NCBI GenBank assembly: GCA_012274175.1
Contig: JAAOZZ010000053.1
Coordinates: 1-29,725, forward strand
Length of the DNA: 29,725 bases
DNA from: Betaproteobacteria bacterium
GTDB lineage: Bacteria > Pseudomonadota > Gammaproteobacteria > Burkholderiales > Usitatibacteraceae
Direction of reading: 5' to 3'
In this document: piece after piece, positions 14,749 to 22,382 of the stretch
Layout of the letters: each line of letters starts with the position of its first letter
Position numbering within the stretch: position 1 is the first letter of the stretch
Notes under the pieces: model-generated
What the model was told of the DNA's origin: nothing
Seen by the model: only the letters and a program-made list of their open reading frames with translations
Database searches by the model: none
Translations under genes and position numbers: made by a program

Positions 14749-15783
14749 CTATCGGGATGCGTTCACGACGACGTCGTCGTAGAGCTTGCTCCACTTGTCC
14801 GCCTCGTCAAGGCTGCGGATCGGATCGGTCGTGACGATCTTTATCCCCTCCACCGGGGACTTCACCTTGGTGTTGGTCGGCACGTACTTGATGCTCGCCA
14901 TCGCCTTCTGCCCTTCGGGCCCGAGGAGGTATTCGTAGAATAGCAGCCCCGCATCGGGGTGAGGCGCCTTGCGCGCCACGCCCACGGCGTTGGACCGCGC
15001 GATGGCCGGCTCGATCGCGAACCAGTCGATGGGAGCGCCCTTCTTCTTCGCCTGCGCCGGCATGTAGTTGTACACCGTGAGGGCGAGCGGCACCTCGCCC
15101 GAGACCACCATGTTGTCGAGGAGCGTGTGGCCCTTGCGCACCGAGATGCCATTCTTCGCCACCAGCTCGCGGAAGAAGGCGAGGCCCTTCTCCTCCCCGC
15201 CCAGCTCCTGCACCACGGTCGCGAACCAGTCCTCGTCCTTGGCCTCGATGCCGAGCTTGCCCTTCCACTTCGGGTCGAGGAGGTCCTGGTAGGTCTTCGG
15301 CAGGTCCTGCTTCTTCACCAGGTTCGTGTTGTAGGCCTGCACCCAAACCGAAAGGATCGTCGCCGCCCATTGCTTGTGGGCCGGGACCGAGCCCGGCCGC
15401 AGGTCCGCTTGCACCGGGGAATCGATGGGGGCCAGGATCTTCTCGCGGGCGAGCGCCTCCATCTCCGGGGAGCCGAAGTGGATCACGTCCACGTCGTACC
15501 TTCCCGCCCGGGTCTCGGCGACGGTGCGCTGCAGTACCTTGTCGGTGCCGGCCCGCCACACCGTCACCTTGATGCCGTAGCGATCCTCGAAGGGCTTGAT
15601 GATGGTCGCCAGGTCCTTCTCGGCGATCGTCGTGTAGAGGGTGAGCGCGCCTTCGCGCTTCGCGGCCGCCACGATGCGCTCCATGCGGTCCGCGCCGTGG
15701 TATTCGAAGAGGCTTTGCGCGGCGGCGGGAACGGCGAGCGCCAAAGCGGCGGCGAGGAACAGCAGTCTGCGATGGGCGTTCAT
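14749..15783 (-). CDS. ABC transporter periplasmic solute-binding protein (Fe3+/polyamine-type family), copy 1
   Basis: The start at 15783 gives a clean signal peptide ending VPAAAQ. The mature protein has the type II binding-protein pattern of the FbpA/PotD-like group: TVWRAGTDKVLQR, VQAYNTNLVKK, LDPKWKGKLGIE, KGHTLLDNMVVSGEVPLAL and GVARKAPHPDAG. It is clearly paralogous to the products of 16351-17397 and 17394-18503. An upstream in-frame ATG would add 18 non-signal residues and is rejected. The gene starts 4 bp after the cupin gene ends, with GGAG overlapping that stop. It probably works with the distant permease and ATPase at 25-28 kb. Confidence 0.88.
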   Translation of the reverse strand: MNAHRRLLFLAAALALAVPAAAQSLFEYHGADRMERIVAAAKREGALTLYTTIAEKDLATIIKPFEDRYGIKVTVWRAGTDKVLQRTVAETRAGRYDVDVIHFGSPEMEALAREKILAPIDSPVQADLRPGSVPAHKQWAATILSVWVQAYNTNLVKKQDLPKTYQDLLDPKWKGKLGIEAKDEDWFATVVQELGGEEKGLAFFRELVAKNGISVRKGHTLLDNMVVSGEVPLALTVYNYMPAQAKKKGAPIDWFAIEPAIARSNAVGVARKAPHPDAGLLFYEYLLGPEGQKAMASIKYVPTNTKVKSPVEGIKIVTTDPIRSLDEADKWSKLYDDVVVNASR

Positions 15784-15787
15784 GGCT

Positions 15788-16342
15788 TCACTCCGGATGG
15801 TTGAAGTCTTCCTCGAAATGCCGCGGCACGAATCCACGGCCCTCCTGCGTGGGTTCCGTCGGGCGCGGGATGACGGATTTCTGGAACAGCAGGTTCATGA
15901 ACATGATCATCGGCTTGGGCTTGAGCACGAGGGCGCGCGCCGGCTTCACCGGGTCGGCGTTGAAATGCTGGTGCACGCAGTTCATGTGCACGATCGCCAC
16001 GTCCCCGGCGCTCCAGTCGTACCGGACGCCGTCGTGGACCTCGTAGCCCTTGCCGTCGAGGATGTAGAACGCGGCCTCGTTCACGTGGCCGTGCTTCTGG
16101 GTGCGCCCTCCCGGGCCGTACTCCTCGAGGTGGATGTGCAACACCTGCGTCATGCCGTCGGCGGGCTCGATGAAGTGCTTGCTGAACGACTGCGGGCCGT
16201 CGTTGAAGAGCAGGTCCTTGCCCTTCACCACGCGCGGCATGGCGCGCAGGCGCGCGAGCTCCTCCTTCAGGCTGTACTGGCCCTGGACGCCGCGCACGAA
16301 GACGCGGTCCTTCTTGCTGCTGTAGTGCGATTCCTTGCCCAC
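15788..16342 (-). CDS. Single-domain cupin protein with intact metal motifs (paralogue of the cupin at 21746-22357)
   Basis: The 184-residue protein, if begun at the GTG at 16342, has the first cupin motif as HGHVNE followed by FYILDG and the second as VHMNCVHQHFN. It therefore carries two motif-1 His, a Glu and motif-2 His for a metal site. It is about 70% identical by eye to the cupin at 21746-22357. Cupins with this HQHFN ending include dioxygenases of the gentisate kind, and some are non-catalytic. It is sandwiched between two solute-binding-protein genes. No clear Shine-Dalgarno supports the GTG, so the start is uncertain by a few codons. Confidence 0.8.
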   Translation of the reverse strand: MGKESHYSSKKDRVFVRGVQGQYSLKEELARLRAMPRVVKGKDLLFNDGPQSFSKHFIEPADGMTQVLHIHLEEYGPGGRTQKHGHVNEAAFYILDGKGYEVHDGVRYDWSAGDVAIVHMNCVHQHFNADPVKPARALVLKPKPMIMFMNLLFQKSVIPRPTEPTQEGRGFVPRHFEEDFNHPE

Positions 16343-16350
16343 GGCGGCGC

Positions 16351-17397
16351 CTACCGGCCCTGGTCGACGAACAGGTGCTCGTACAGCTTGGCCCACTTCT
16401 CGTACTCGTCGAGGGTCACGCGCGCGTCGACGAACTTCATGGGAATCTCGCTGAGGGCCGTCTTCACCTTGCGGTTGGTGGGCACGAAGTCGCGCTTGGC
16501 GAGCAGCTTCTGGCCCTCGGGGCTGATCTCGAAATCGTAGAACAGCACCGCCGCGTGGGGATGGGGAGCCTTCCTCGCCACGCCGACGCCGTTGGGCCGG
16601 GCGATGGCCGGTCCGATGGAGAACCAGTCGATGGGCGCGCCCTTGCGCTTCAGCTGCTCGGCCTTGTAGTTGTACACGGTGAGGGCGAGCGGGATCTCGC
16701 CGGAGACCACGAGCTGGGTGAGCAGCGTGTGCCCCTTGCGCACGGACACGCCGTTGGTGGTCACGATCTGCTTCATCACCTTCGTGCCCTTGTCCTCGCC
16801 CAGGATCTGGAATTCGCCGGCGAGCCAGTCGGAATCCTCCTGCTCGATGCCGAGCCTGCCCTTCCATTTCGGGTTCGTGAGGTCGTCCCAGCTCTTCGGC
16901 AACTCCTCCTTCTTCACGAGGTTCGTGTTGTAGGCCTGCACGAAGACGTTGAGCCTCGTGCCCACCCATTCGCCGTGGGGCCGGATCGCTTCCGGCAGGA
17001 TGTCGGCGAGGTAGGGCGACTTCACCGCCTGGAGGATCTTCTCCCGGTGCAGGGACTCGAGCTCGGGGCCGTTGGTCTCCATCACGTCCACGGTGAAGCG
17101 GTTGGCGCGGGCTTCCTGCACCGCGCGCTGCAGCACCTTCTCGCTGCTCGCGCGCCACATGGTCACCTTGACGCCGTACTTCTTCTCGTAGGCGGCGACC
17201 AGCGGGCCCATGTCCTTGCCCTGGGCCGAGGTGTAGATCTGGAGCTCGCCTTCCTTCTTCGCGCCCTGCTCCAGCATCTGCTGGCGGTCCGGCTTGTCGT
17301 AGGTGGCCACGTCGGCCGCGGTGGCCTGCGCCCACGCGGGTGCGGCGAATGCCGCCAGCACGGCGGCGGCGAGAGCTGCTCTTCGGCTCGGGTTCAT
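16351..17397 (-). CDS. ABC transporter periplasmic solute-binding protein, copy 2
   Basis: The 348-residue protein has a signal peptide ending APAWAQ near residue 24. It carries the same landmarks as its paralogues: TMWRASSEKVLQRAVQEARA, METNGPELESLHREKIL, VQAYNTNLVKKEELP, KGHTLLTQLVVSGEIPLAL and PAIARPNGVGVARKAPHPHA. Its ATG overlaps the stop of copy 3 (ATGA), so the two are translationally coupled. The conserved WRASSEKVLQR and NTNLVK blocks, shared by all three copies, probably belong to the ligand pocket and hinge. The ligand is unknown; an aromatic or carboxylate compound is inferred from context. Confidence 0.88.
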   Translation of the reverse strand: MNPSRRAALAAAVLAAFAAPAWAQATAADVATYDKPDRQQMLEQGAKKEGELQIYTSAQGKDMGPLVAAYEKKYGVKVTMWRASSEKVLQRAVQEARANRFTVDVMETNGPELESLHREKILQAVKSPYLADILPEAIRPHGEWVGTRLNVFVQAYNTNLVKKEELPKSWDDLTNPKWKGRLGIEQEDSDWLAGEFQILGEDKGTKVMKQIVTTNGVSVRKGHTLLTQLVVSGEIPLALTVYNYKAEQLKRKGAPIDWFSIGPAIARPNGVGVARKAPHPHAAVLFYDFEISPEGQKLLAKRDFVPTNRKVKTALSEIPMKFVDARVTLDEYEKWAKLYEHLFVDQGR

Positions 17398-18503
17398 TTC
17401 TTCTTTCCTTTCTTGCTGGGTTTCCGTCCGTTCAGGAACATGTCGGTCCAGGTCTTATCCCACTTCTCGTCCTCGTCGAGGGTGATCACCGGGTCGATCA
17501 TCTGGAACGGGAAGTCGTTGAGCTTCGTGTGCACGGCGCGGCTCGACGGCACTCGGTGGCGCTTCTTGATGAGCTCCTGGCCTTCGGGCGAGAGCATGAA
17601 ATCCGTGAACACGAGGGCGGCGTGGGGATGGGGGGCGTGCTTCGCGACCCCGATGGCGTTCGGACGGCCGAACGTGGGGTCGAGCGCCTTCCAGTCCACG
17701 GGAGCGCCCTTCACCTTCAGCCGCTCGATGTTGTGGTTGTAGATGTCGGCCACGAGCGGGATCTCGCCCGAGGCGACGAGCTCCGCCATGAGCGTGTGCC
17801 CGTGGCGGATCTGCGGCTTCATGGAGGCCAGCTGGCGGAAGTACGCGAGGCCCTTCTCATCGCCCATGGACTTCACCATCGCGCCGAACCAGTCGACGTC
17901 GCCGTCCTCGAGGCCCACCTTGCCGGCCCAGAACGGCTTCAGCAGGTCGGCGTACGAGGCCGGCACCTGGTCCGGCTTCACGAGGTTCGTGTTGTAGCCG
18001 ATGGTGAAGAAGTTGAATCGGTCGGCCACGTAATGGCGATGCTTCGGAAACGCCGAGGGAGGCAGGTCCTTGAAATGGGGACTGTAGAACTCCTCCAGGA
18101 GCTGCTCGCGGTAGAGCGCCTCCATCTCGGGGCCGTTGGTCTCGAAGACGTCCGGGGCGTAGTGCCCGGCCCGCGCCTCGGTGACACCGCGCTGCAGCAC
18201 CTTCTCGCTGCTCGCGCGCCACAGCTCCACCTTGAGCCCGGTGCGCTTCTCGAACGCTTCGGTGATGGGCACCGAGTCCTTGAGGTTGAGGGAGGTGTAC
18301 ATCACCACCTGGCCCTCCTTCTTCGCCTCGGACAGCAGCTTCGCATCGCGGTCGGCGCCCTGGTACATGTAGATCGCGCGCAGCGGCGAGTCGGCGCCGC
18401 CGCGCTGGGCGCGCGCGAGGATCGGGAACATGAGTGTGGCGAGTGCGGCGCGGTGGAACGCCCTGCGGCCGGGCCGGTGACCACCTTCCGGTCGTGATTT
18501 CAT
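17394..18503 (-). CDS. ABC transporter periplasmic solute-binding protein, copy 3, with a twin-arginine-like leader
   Basis: The start at 18503 is set by GGAGGAA 6 bp upstream. The 369-residue product has an N-terminal GRRAFHRA segment followed by a hydrophobic stretch ending ILARAQ. This resembles a Tat signal, unlike the Sec-type leaders of the other two copies. The mature part keeps VELWRASSEKVLQR, FETNGPEMEALYREQ, IGYNTNLVKPDQVP and GVAKHAPHPHA, so it is paralogous. It diverges most from the other two and ends in a very basic tail KKGKKK. It is the first gene after the terminator at 18544-18570. Confidence 0.87.
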   Translation of the reverse strand: MKSRPEGGHRPGRRAFHRAALATLMFPILARAQRGGADSPLRAIYMYQGADRDAKLLSEAKKEGQVVMYTSLNLKDSVPITEAFEKRTGLKVELWRASSEKVLQRGVTEARAGHYAPDVFETNGPEMEALYREQLLEEFYSPHFKDLPPSAFPKHRHYVADRFNFFTIGYNTNLVKPDQVPASYADLLKPFWAGKVGLEDGDVDWFGAMVKSMGDEKGLAYFRQLASMKPQIRHGHTLMAELVASGEIPLVADIYNHNIERLKVKGAPVDWKALDPTFGRPNAIGVAKHAPHPHAALVFTDFMLSPEGQELIKKRHRVPSSRAVHTKLNDFPFQMIDPVITLDEDEKWDKTWTDMFLNGRKPSKKGKKK

Positions 18504-18530
18504 CGTCGTATTCCTCCGAAATGGGCTCTC

Positions 18531-18544
18531 TGGAGGGCCCTCCA
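18531..18544. promoter_or_regulatory. 14-bp perfect palindrome upstream of binding protein copy 3
   Basis: TGGAGGGCCCTCCA is a perfect palindrome without a loop. It lies 27 bp upstream of the ATG at 18503 and directly abuts the T-run of the porin terminator. It could be a regulator binding site controlling the downstream transport genes. No matching site is seen elsewhere in the window. Confidence 0.35.
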
Positions 18545-18570
18545 AAAAAGACGGGCGCCGAAAGCGCCCG
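18544..18570 (-). terminator. Rho-independent terminator after the porin gene
   Basis: Read on the minus strand, CGGGCGC and GCGCCCG form a 7-bp GC-rich stem with a 5-nt loop (TTTCG). TCTTTTTT follows at once, which is a classic intrinsic terminator. It lies 48 bp past the porin stop and separates the porin transcript from the binding-protein genes. Confidence 0.85.
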
Positions 18571-18617
18571 CCGAGTCGGCCTACTTGCCGCCCCCCCCGG
18601 GGCTTGGCTCCGAGACC

Positions 18618-19817
18618 CTAGAACGCGGTGCTCAGGCCCACCGCGTATTGCCGGATGTCCTCCCCTACGCTGGGGTCCTGAAGGTCGCTGTTGTTGAACC
18701 GCGCCGAGGAGCCGTTCTTCAGCCAGCTTGCGAGGAAGAACAGATATGTCTTCTTCGAGAAGTAGTACGCGCCACCCAGGGCGATCGTCGTTCCATCGAG
18801 TCCATCGGTGGAGCAGACGGCGTCGACGAGGGAGCAGGAGCCCTTGTCGGCGTGCAGGTAATAGATCTGCGTGGCCCAGCTCTTGGACCAGCGCGCGTTC
18901 CAGTTGAGGAGCCACGCGTTATTCTTGTAGGAGCTGAAGCGGCCCGCGGTCGAGGCGTTCTCGTCGTATTTCTTGGTGATGTAGTCGGCCTCCAAGGTGT
19001 GCACGCCGAACTTGTACTTGATCGTGCCCTGCACCGCCTTGTCCTTGGAGTTCACGTGCTGGTCGCCGAAGTTCGACTGGTTCGAATGCACGTTGCGCGA
19101 TCCGCCGAAGAGGTCCCAGTGTTGCTCGAAGGCGAGGCCCGCGTACCAAGGGCCGCGCGCCCAGGCGAGCCCGGCGGATATGACGTGGGGATCCCGCGTC
19201 GCGGTCTTGGTCTCGTCGGTCGAATACTGCAGCGCGAGCTTGATCCCTCCCCAGTTGGGGGATTCGTACTGGACCGCGTTCTGGCGGCGCAGGTGAAAGC
19301 TCGACGCCGAGTTGGTGCCGAAGCCGGTCTTGCGCAGCAGCGAGCTCGTGGAAACGAAGTTGCCGCTGGAAACGCCCAGGAAGGACAGATGGTCGCCGGT
19401 CTTCTTGAACGGCGTATCCATGCGCCCGAACTTGATGGTGCCCCAGCCCTTGTCGGCCAGCCCGACGAACGAGTTGCGCTGGGCGAACTTCGTGTTGTTG
19501 GAATCGACGGCGAACGCGGTCTCGAGCTGGAAGATCGCCTGCAGGCTGCGCCCCAGCTTTTCGTGGCCCCGTATGCCGAAGCGCGTGTTGCTCGACGACA
19601 TCTCGGTGCGCTTCACGATGGAATCGGTGCCCGAGGGAGTGCCGGCGATGGTCGACACGGCGGAACCCGCGGCGGTGGCGCCCGACCCGCTGGGAAACAC
19701 CAGTTCCGGGTAGACCTTGCCGTAGAGCTCCACCGACGAATCCGAATCGCCCTTGGCGAACGCGGCGGGTACCGCAAGGGCGGCCGCCACGGCGACGATC
19801 AGCGCTTTCTTGTGCAT
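18618..19817 (-). CDS. Gram-negative outer-membrane porin (Omp32-like)
   Basis: The 399-residue protein has a Sec signal peptide ending PAAFAKG and starts the barrel with SSVELYGKVYPELVF. It has RFGIRGHEKLGRSLQAIFQLE and GLADKGWGTIKFGR, the typical eyelet region of betaproteobacterial general porins. It ends in a C-terminal Phe (GLSTAF), the outer-membrane assembly signal. AGGAGG lies 6 bp before the ATG. Its position between the cupin operon and three binding-protein genes suggests the outer-membrane entry route for their substrate. It is flanked by terminators on both sides, so it is probably its own transcript. Confidence 0.92.
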   Translation of the reverse strand: MHKKALIVAVAAALAVPAAFAKGDSDSSVELYGKVYPELVFPSGSGATAAGSAVSTIAGTPSGTDSIVKRTEMSSSNTRFGIRGHEKLGRSLQAIFQLETAFAVDSNNTKFAQRNSFVGLADKGWGTIKFGRMDTPFKKTGDHLSFLGVSSGNFVSTSSLLRKTGFGTNSASSFHLRRQNAVQYESPNWGGIKLALQYSTDETKTATRDPHVISAGLAWARGPWYAGLAFEQHWDLFGGSRNVHSNQSNFGDQHVNSKDKAVQGTIKYKFGVHTLEADYITKKYDENASTAGRFSSYKNNAWLLNWNARWSKSWATQIYYLHADKGSCSLVDAVCSTDGLDGTTIALGGAYYFSKKTYLFFLASWLKNGSSARFNNSDLQDPSVGEDIRQYAVGLSTAF

Positions 19818-19902
19818 TTTTATCCTCCTGCTCCCGTTATCGTTTTTTCAACGCTGTTCCTCTATCAGGAACGGATGTGTTTAAAGTGGAACGAGTTGCA
19901 AA

Positions 19903-19931
19903 AGAGTAATGGCACGCCCCGGATACGTCAA
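19903..19931 (-). promoter_or_regulatory. Candidate promoter of the porin gene
   Basis: On the minus strand TTGACG (19926-19931) and TACTCT (19903-19908) are 17 bp apart. The -35 matches five of six consensus bases, the -10 only three. The site lies just past the cupin-operon terminator and about 85 bp before the porin ATG, leaving an untranslated leader. This is a motif-based call only. Confidence 0.4.
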
Positions 19932-19932
19932 G

Positions 19933-19963
19933 AAAAAAAACCGGGAGGTGCGTCATAAACGCA
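19933..19963 (-). terminator. Probable intrinsic terminator of the cupin operon
   Basis: On the minus strand, directly after the bicupin stop codon, TGCGT and ACGCA form a short stem (19949-19963). A CCTCCCGG stretch and an uninterrupted run of eight T (19933-19940) follow. The stem may extend by pairing CCGGG upstream with CCCGG just before the T-run. The stem is weak but the T-run and position support termination. Confidence 0.5.
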
Positions 19964-19967
19964 ACGC

Positions 19968-21107
19968 TCACGCGGCCCGGGAGGACTTCGGTGGCAATTC
20001 CGCGAGCTCCGCGCGGTACGCCTCGTCCATGCGCGACTGCAGGCCGTGCTGCTCCAGGGCCTGCGCGAACATCTGGCGCACCTCGGCCGCCTCGTCGGCG
20101 TAGTCGATCTGGTCGCCCCCGAGCCGCCTGCTGATCCAGGCCTTGGGCACGCCCTGGGCGTTGCGGATGGCGACCCCTTCCTGTTTGAAGGCGAGGTAGC
20201 GGGCGGGCGTGGTGCCCGTGTTGAAGTGCTGGTGGAACCACATGTTGGGCGGGGTGATCAGCGTGCCTTCGCGCCAGTCGTAGCGGCGCGGCTTCTCGCC
20301 CTCGGGCCACATGAGGCTGAAGCCCTCCCCGCCCATCACGATCACGTACGCGCCCGGCCCGTGAGCGTGGGCCTTCTTGTAGGTCCCCACGGGAAATTGT
20401 GAAATGTGGCTGTTCATCGAGCCCTTGGCCATGTTGAAGCGGATGTGGCCCCCGCCGGCGCCGCGCTCCTTCGCGGCGATGAGCGGCAGGTTCACCGCGT
20501 CGGCGACGAAATTGGTGTCCAGCAGCAGGCCCTTCTGCTCGCCCTTGTTGGCGAAATAATCCGGCTCGCCGCTGAAGCGGTCCCGGAAGTCGTGCTTCGT
20601 GCCGAAGACGAAGTCCAGGTCGCCGAAGGCGTTGATGATGGACGGGGCGTTGGTCACGGAGACGAACCGGGCCGCGTCCTTGCCCGAAGTATTGAAGTGC
20701 CGGTGCGTGGCGTTCAGCGGGACGGCGAATATCGCGCCCGCCTTCCATTCGAAGGTGATGCGCGCGCCCGCGTCGTTCCAGACCGTCGTGGAGCCGCGCC
20801 CGTCCAGGACATACACCATCTCCTCGAAAAGCTGGCGCTGGGGCGCAAGCTCGCCGCCCGGGGGTATCTCGCAGACGTAGGCGTCGTTGGAGGTGCGCGA
20901 GGCGTCGTGGTTGAGGAACACCCCGCGCCCGCCCCGGCGCGCCCAGGACTTCAGCTCGATCGCGTGCAGGTTCGGCTGGTAGATCGCGCTTTCGATGTCC
21001 AGTCCCTCGGACTTGACCCAGCGCGTGTACGGCGTCTCCTTCTCGGTGGCGAACTTCTTCGCCATCTCCTCGGAGACCGCCGCCGTCATGAGCTCGTTGG
21101 TTGCCAT
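19968..21107 (-). CDS. Bicupin protein, gentisate-dioxygenase-like architecture
   Basis: The 379-residue protein has two cupin domains. In the first, motif 1 reads APQRQLFEE and motif 2 PLNATHRHFN, so both motif-1 His are replaced by Gln. In the second, motif 1 reads KKAHAHGPGAY and motif 2 PPNMWFHQHFN, keeping H-x-H and the motif-2 His but not the usual Glu. Only the C-terminal domain is therefore likely to bind metal. Two-domain cupins of this length include gentisate and 1-hydroxy-2-naphthoate dioxygenases. It is the last of three consecutive cupin genes and lies 9 bp from the previous one. Ring-cleaving dioxygenase is the leading guess. Confidence 0.8.
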   Translation of the reverse strand: MATNELMTAAVSEEMAKKFATEKETPYTRWVKSEGLDIESAIYQPNLHAIELKSWARRGGRGVFLNHDASRTSNDAYVCEIPPGGELAPQRQLFEEMVYVLDGRGSTTVWNDAGARITFEWKAGAIFAVPLNATHRHFNTSGKDAARFVSVTNAPSIINAFGDLDFVFGTKHDFRDRFSGEPDYFANKGEQKGLLLDTNFVADAVNLPLIAAKERGAGGGHIRFNMAKGSMNSHISQFPVGTYKKAHAHGPGAYVIVMGGEGFSLMWPEGEKPRRYDWREGTLITPPNMWFHQHFNTGTTPARYLAFKQEGVAIRNAQGVPKAWISRRLGGDQIDYADEAAEVRQMFAQALEQHGLQSRMDEAYRAELAELPPKSSRAA

Positions 21108-21116
21108 CGCCGCCCC

Positions 21117-21731
21117 CTAGGCCTCGACCCTCACCTTGCCCCGGAGGAAATCCTCCACCAGCTCGGGGGTCACCGTGACCCCGGCGCGGTACTCGGGCGC
21201 GTCCTCGATCTGCTCCAGGTCGTTCAGGCCCGCGTGCTTGAAGATGCGGTTCACCGCGGAGATGAGCCGCACGGGCTGCTTCGGGTCGGCGTTGAAGTGC
21301 TGGCTGATGGTGTTGGGCGGGACGTAGATCACGTCGCCCGCCTCCCATTCGTAGCGCTTCACTTCCTTCTGCGGCGTCCAGTGGTACGTGTCGGTGATCT
21401 CCACGTCGCAGTCCTGGTGCAGGTCGTAGCCGCGGCCCTCGAGCACGTAGAGGCACTCCTCGGCGAGCTGGCGGTGCTTGCCCGAGCGGCTGCCCGGCGG
21501 AATGATCAGCATGTAGGCGTCCACCGTCTCCATGCGCGTGTTCATCCCCTCGTTCATCAGGTGCTTGAGCAGGCCGTGGCGCGAGAGCTCCCACGGCATG
21601 TCCTCCGGATGCACGATCTTCCTGCGCTTGGCGTTGCGCGCGGGCGCGGCCTGCGCGTCGTCGAGCAGCGCCTGGTACAGCGCTTGGTTGGCGGTGCCCT
21701 TCCTCCAGGACTTCGATTCACCCCAGGCCAT
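21117..21731 (-). CDS. Single-domain cupin protein with degenerate metal motifs
   Basis: The 204-residue protein has an N-terminal helical segment and one cupin domain. Motif 1 reads GKHRQLAEECLYVLEG, with only one of the two usual His (the second is Gln). Motif 2 reads PPNTISQHFN, with Ser at the first His position. The RQL-x-EE pattern links it to the first domain of the neighbouring bicupin. AGGAG lies 6 bp before the ATG, and spacing to its neighbours is 9 and 14 bp. Loss of ligands suggests a binding or structural partner rather than an enzyme on its own. Confidence 0.8.
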   Translation of the reverse strand: MAWGESKSWRKGTANQALYQALLDDAQAAPARNAKRRKIVHPEDMPWELSRHGLLKHLMNEGMNTRMETVDAYMLIIPPGSRSGKHRQLAEECLYVLEGRGYDLHQDCDVEITDTYHWTPQKEVKRYEWEAGDVIYVPPNTISQHFNADPKQPVRLISAVNRIFKHAGLNDLEQIEDAPEYRAGVTVTPELVEDFLRGKVRVEA

Positions 21732-21745
21732 GGTCGGCTCCTATC

Positions 21746-22357
21746 TCATTTCACGTCGTGGTTGTAGTCGGTCTCGCCCTCGCGCGCGGCGAAACTCTCG
21801 CCCCCGGGGGCGGGCACGCTCGGGCGCGGTTCCACCTGCTTCTGGAACAGCATGTTCATGAACATGTACATGGGCTTGCTCTTGATCACGAGCGCCCGCG
21901 CGGGCTTCGTGGGGCTCGCGTTGAAGTGCTGGTGCACGCAGTTGTTGTGCACGATGGCGATGTCACCCGCCTTCCAGTCGTACCTCACGCCGTCGTGGAC
22001 CTCGTAGCCCTCGCCGTCCAGGATGTAGAACGCGGCCTCGTTCACGTGGCCGTGCTTCTGGGAGCGGCCGCCCGGGCCGTACTCCTCCAGGTGGAGGTGG
22101 AACGTCTGGGTGATGCCGTCCTTGGGCTCCACGTAATGGCGGCTCCAGGTCTGGGGCCCGTCGCGGAACCGGATCTCGGCGCCCTTGCGCACCCGCGGCA
22201 TCGAACGCAGGCGCGCGAGCTCCTCCTTCAGGCTGTACTGGCCCTGGATGCCGCGCACGAAGACCCGGTCCTTCTTGCTGTGGTAGTGGGATTCGTTGGG
22301 CGCGGCCGCGTCGGGCGTGGCGACGTCCGGGGCGGGTTTCTTCACGGGTGTGTCCAT
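21746..22357 (-). CDS. Single-domain cupin protein with intact metal motifs (paralogue of the cupin at 15788-16342)
   Basis: The 203-residue protein shares the core SKKDRVFVRG, GQYSLKEELARLR, LEEYGPGGR and KHGHVNEAAFYILDG with the cupin at 15788-16342. Motif 2 is HNNCVHQHFN, so all expected metal His are present. It has an extra Pro/Ala-rich N-terminus before NESHYHSKKD. GGAGG precedes the ATG at 22357. It opens the run of three cupin genes, 25 bp after the dehydrogenase-like gene. An oxygenase role is plausible; the substrate is unknown. Confidence 0.82.
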   Translation of the reverse strand: MDTPVKKPAPDVATPDAAAPNESHYHSKKDRVFVRGIQGQYSLKEELARLRSMPRVRKGAEIRFRDGPQTWSRHYVEPKDGITQTFHLHLEEYGPGGRSQKHGHVNEAAFYILDGEGYEVHDGVRYDWKAGDIAIVHNNCVHQHFNASPTKPARALVIKSKPMYMFMNMLFQKQVEPRPSVPAPGGESFAAREGETDYNHDVK

Positions 22358-22382
22358 GGCTGACCTCCGATGGGAACCGCGG

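Noticed and set aside
15784..15837. Upstream ATG at 15837 extending binding protein copy 1 by 18 residues
   Set aside because: The extension is not signal-like and overlaps the cupin gene. Starting at 15783 gives a normal signal peptide.
18591..18604. C8 and G4 homopolymer run after the porin stop as a possible phase-variation tract
   Set aside because: It lies outside any coding frame, downstream of the porin stop and before the terminator, so slippage there would not alter a protein.
19933..19980. Direct repeat of the CCTCCCGG octamer around the bicupin stop as a possible attachment site
   Set aside because: Only two short copies exist. They are better explained as part of the bicupin 3' end and its terminator stem, and no integrase gene is nearby.
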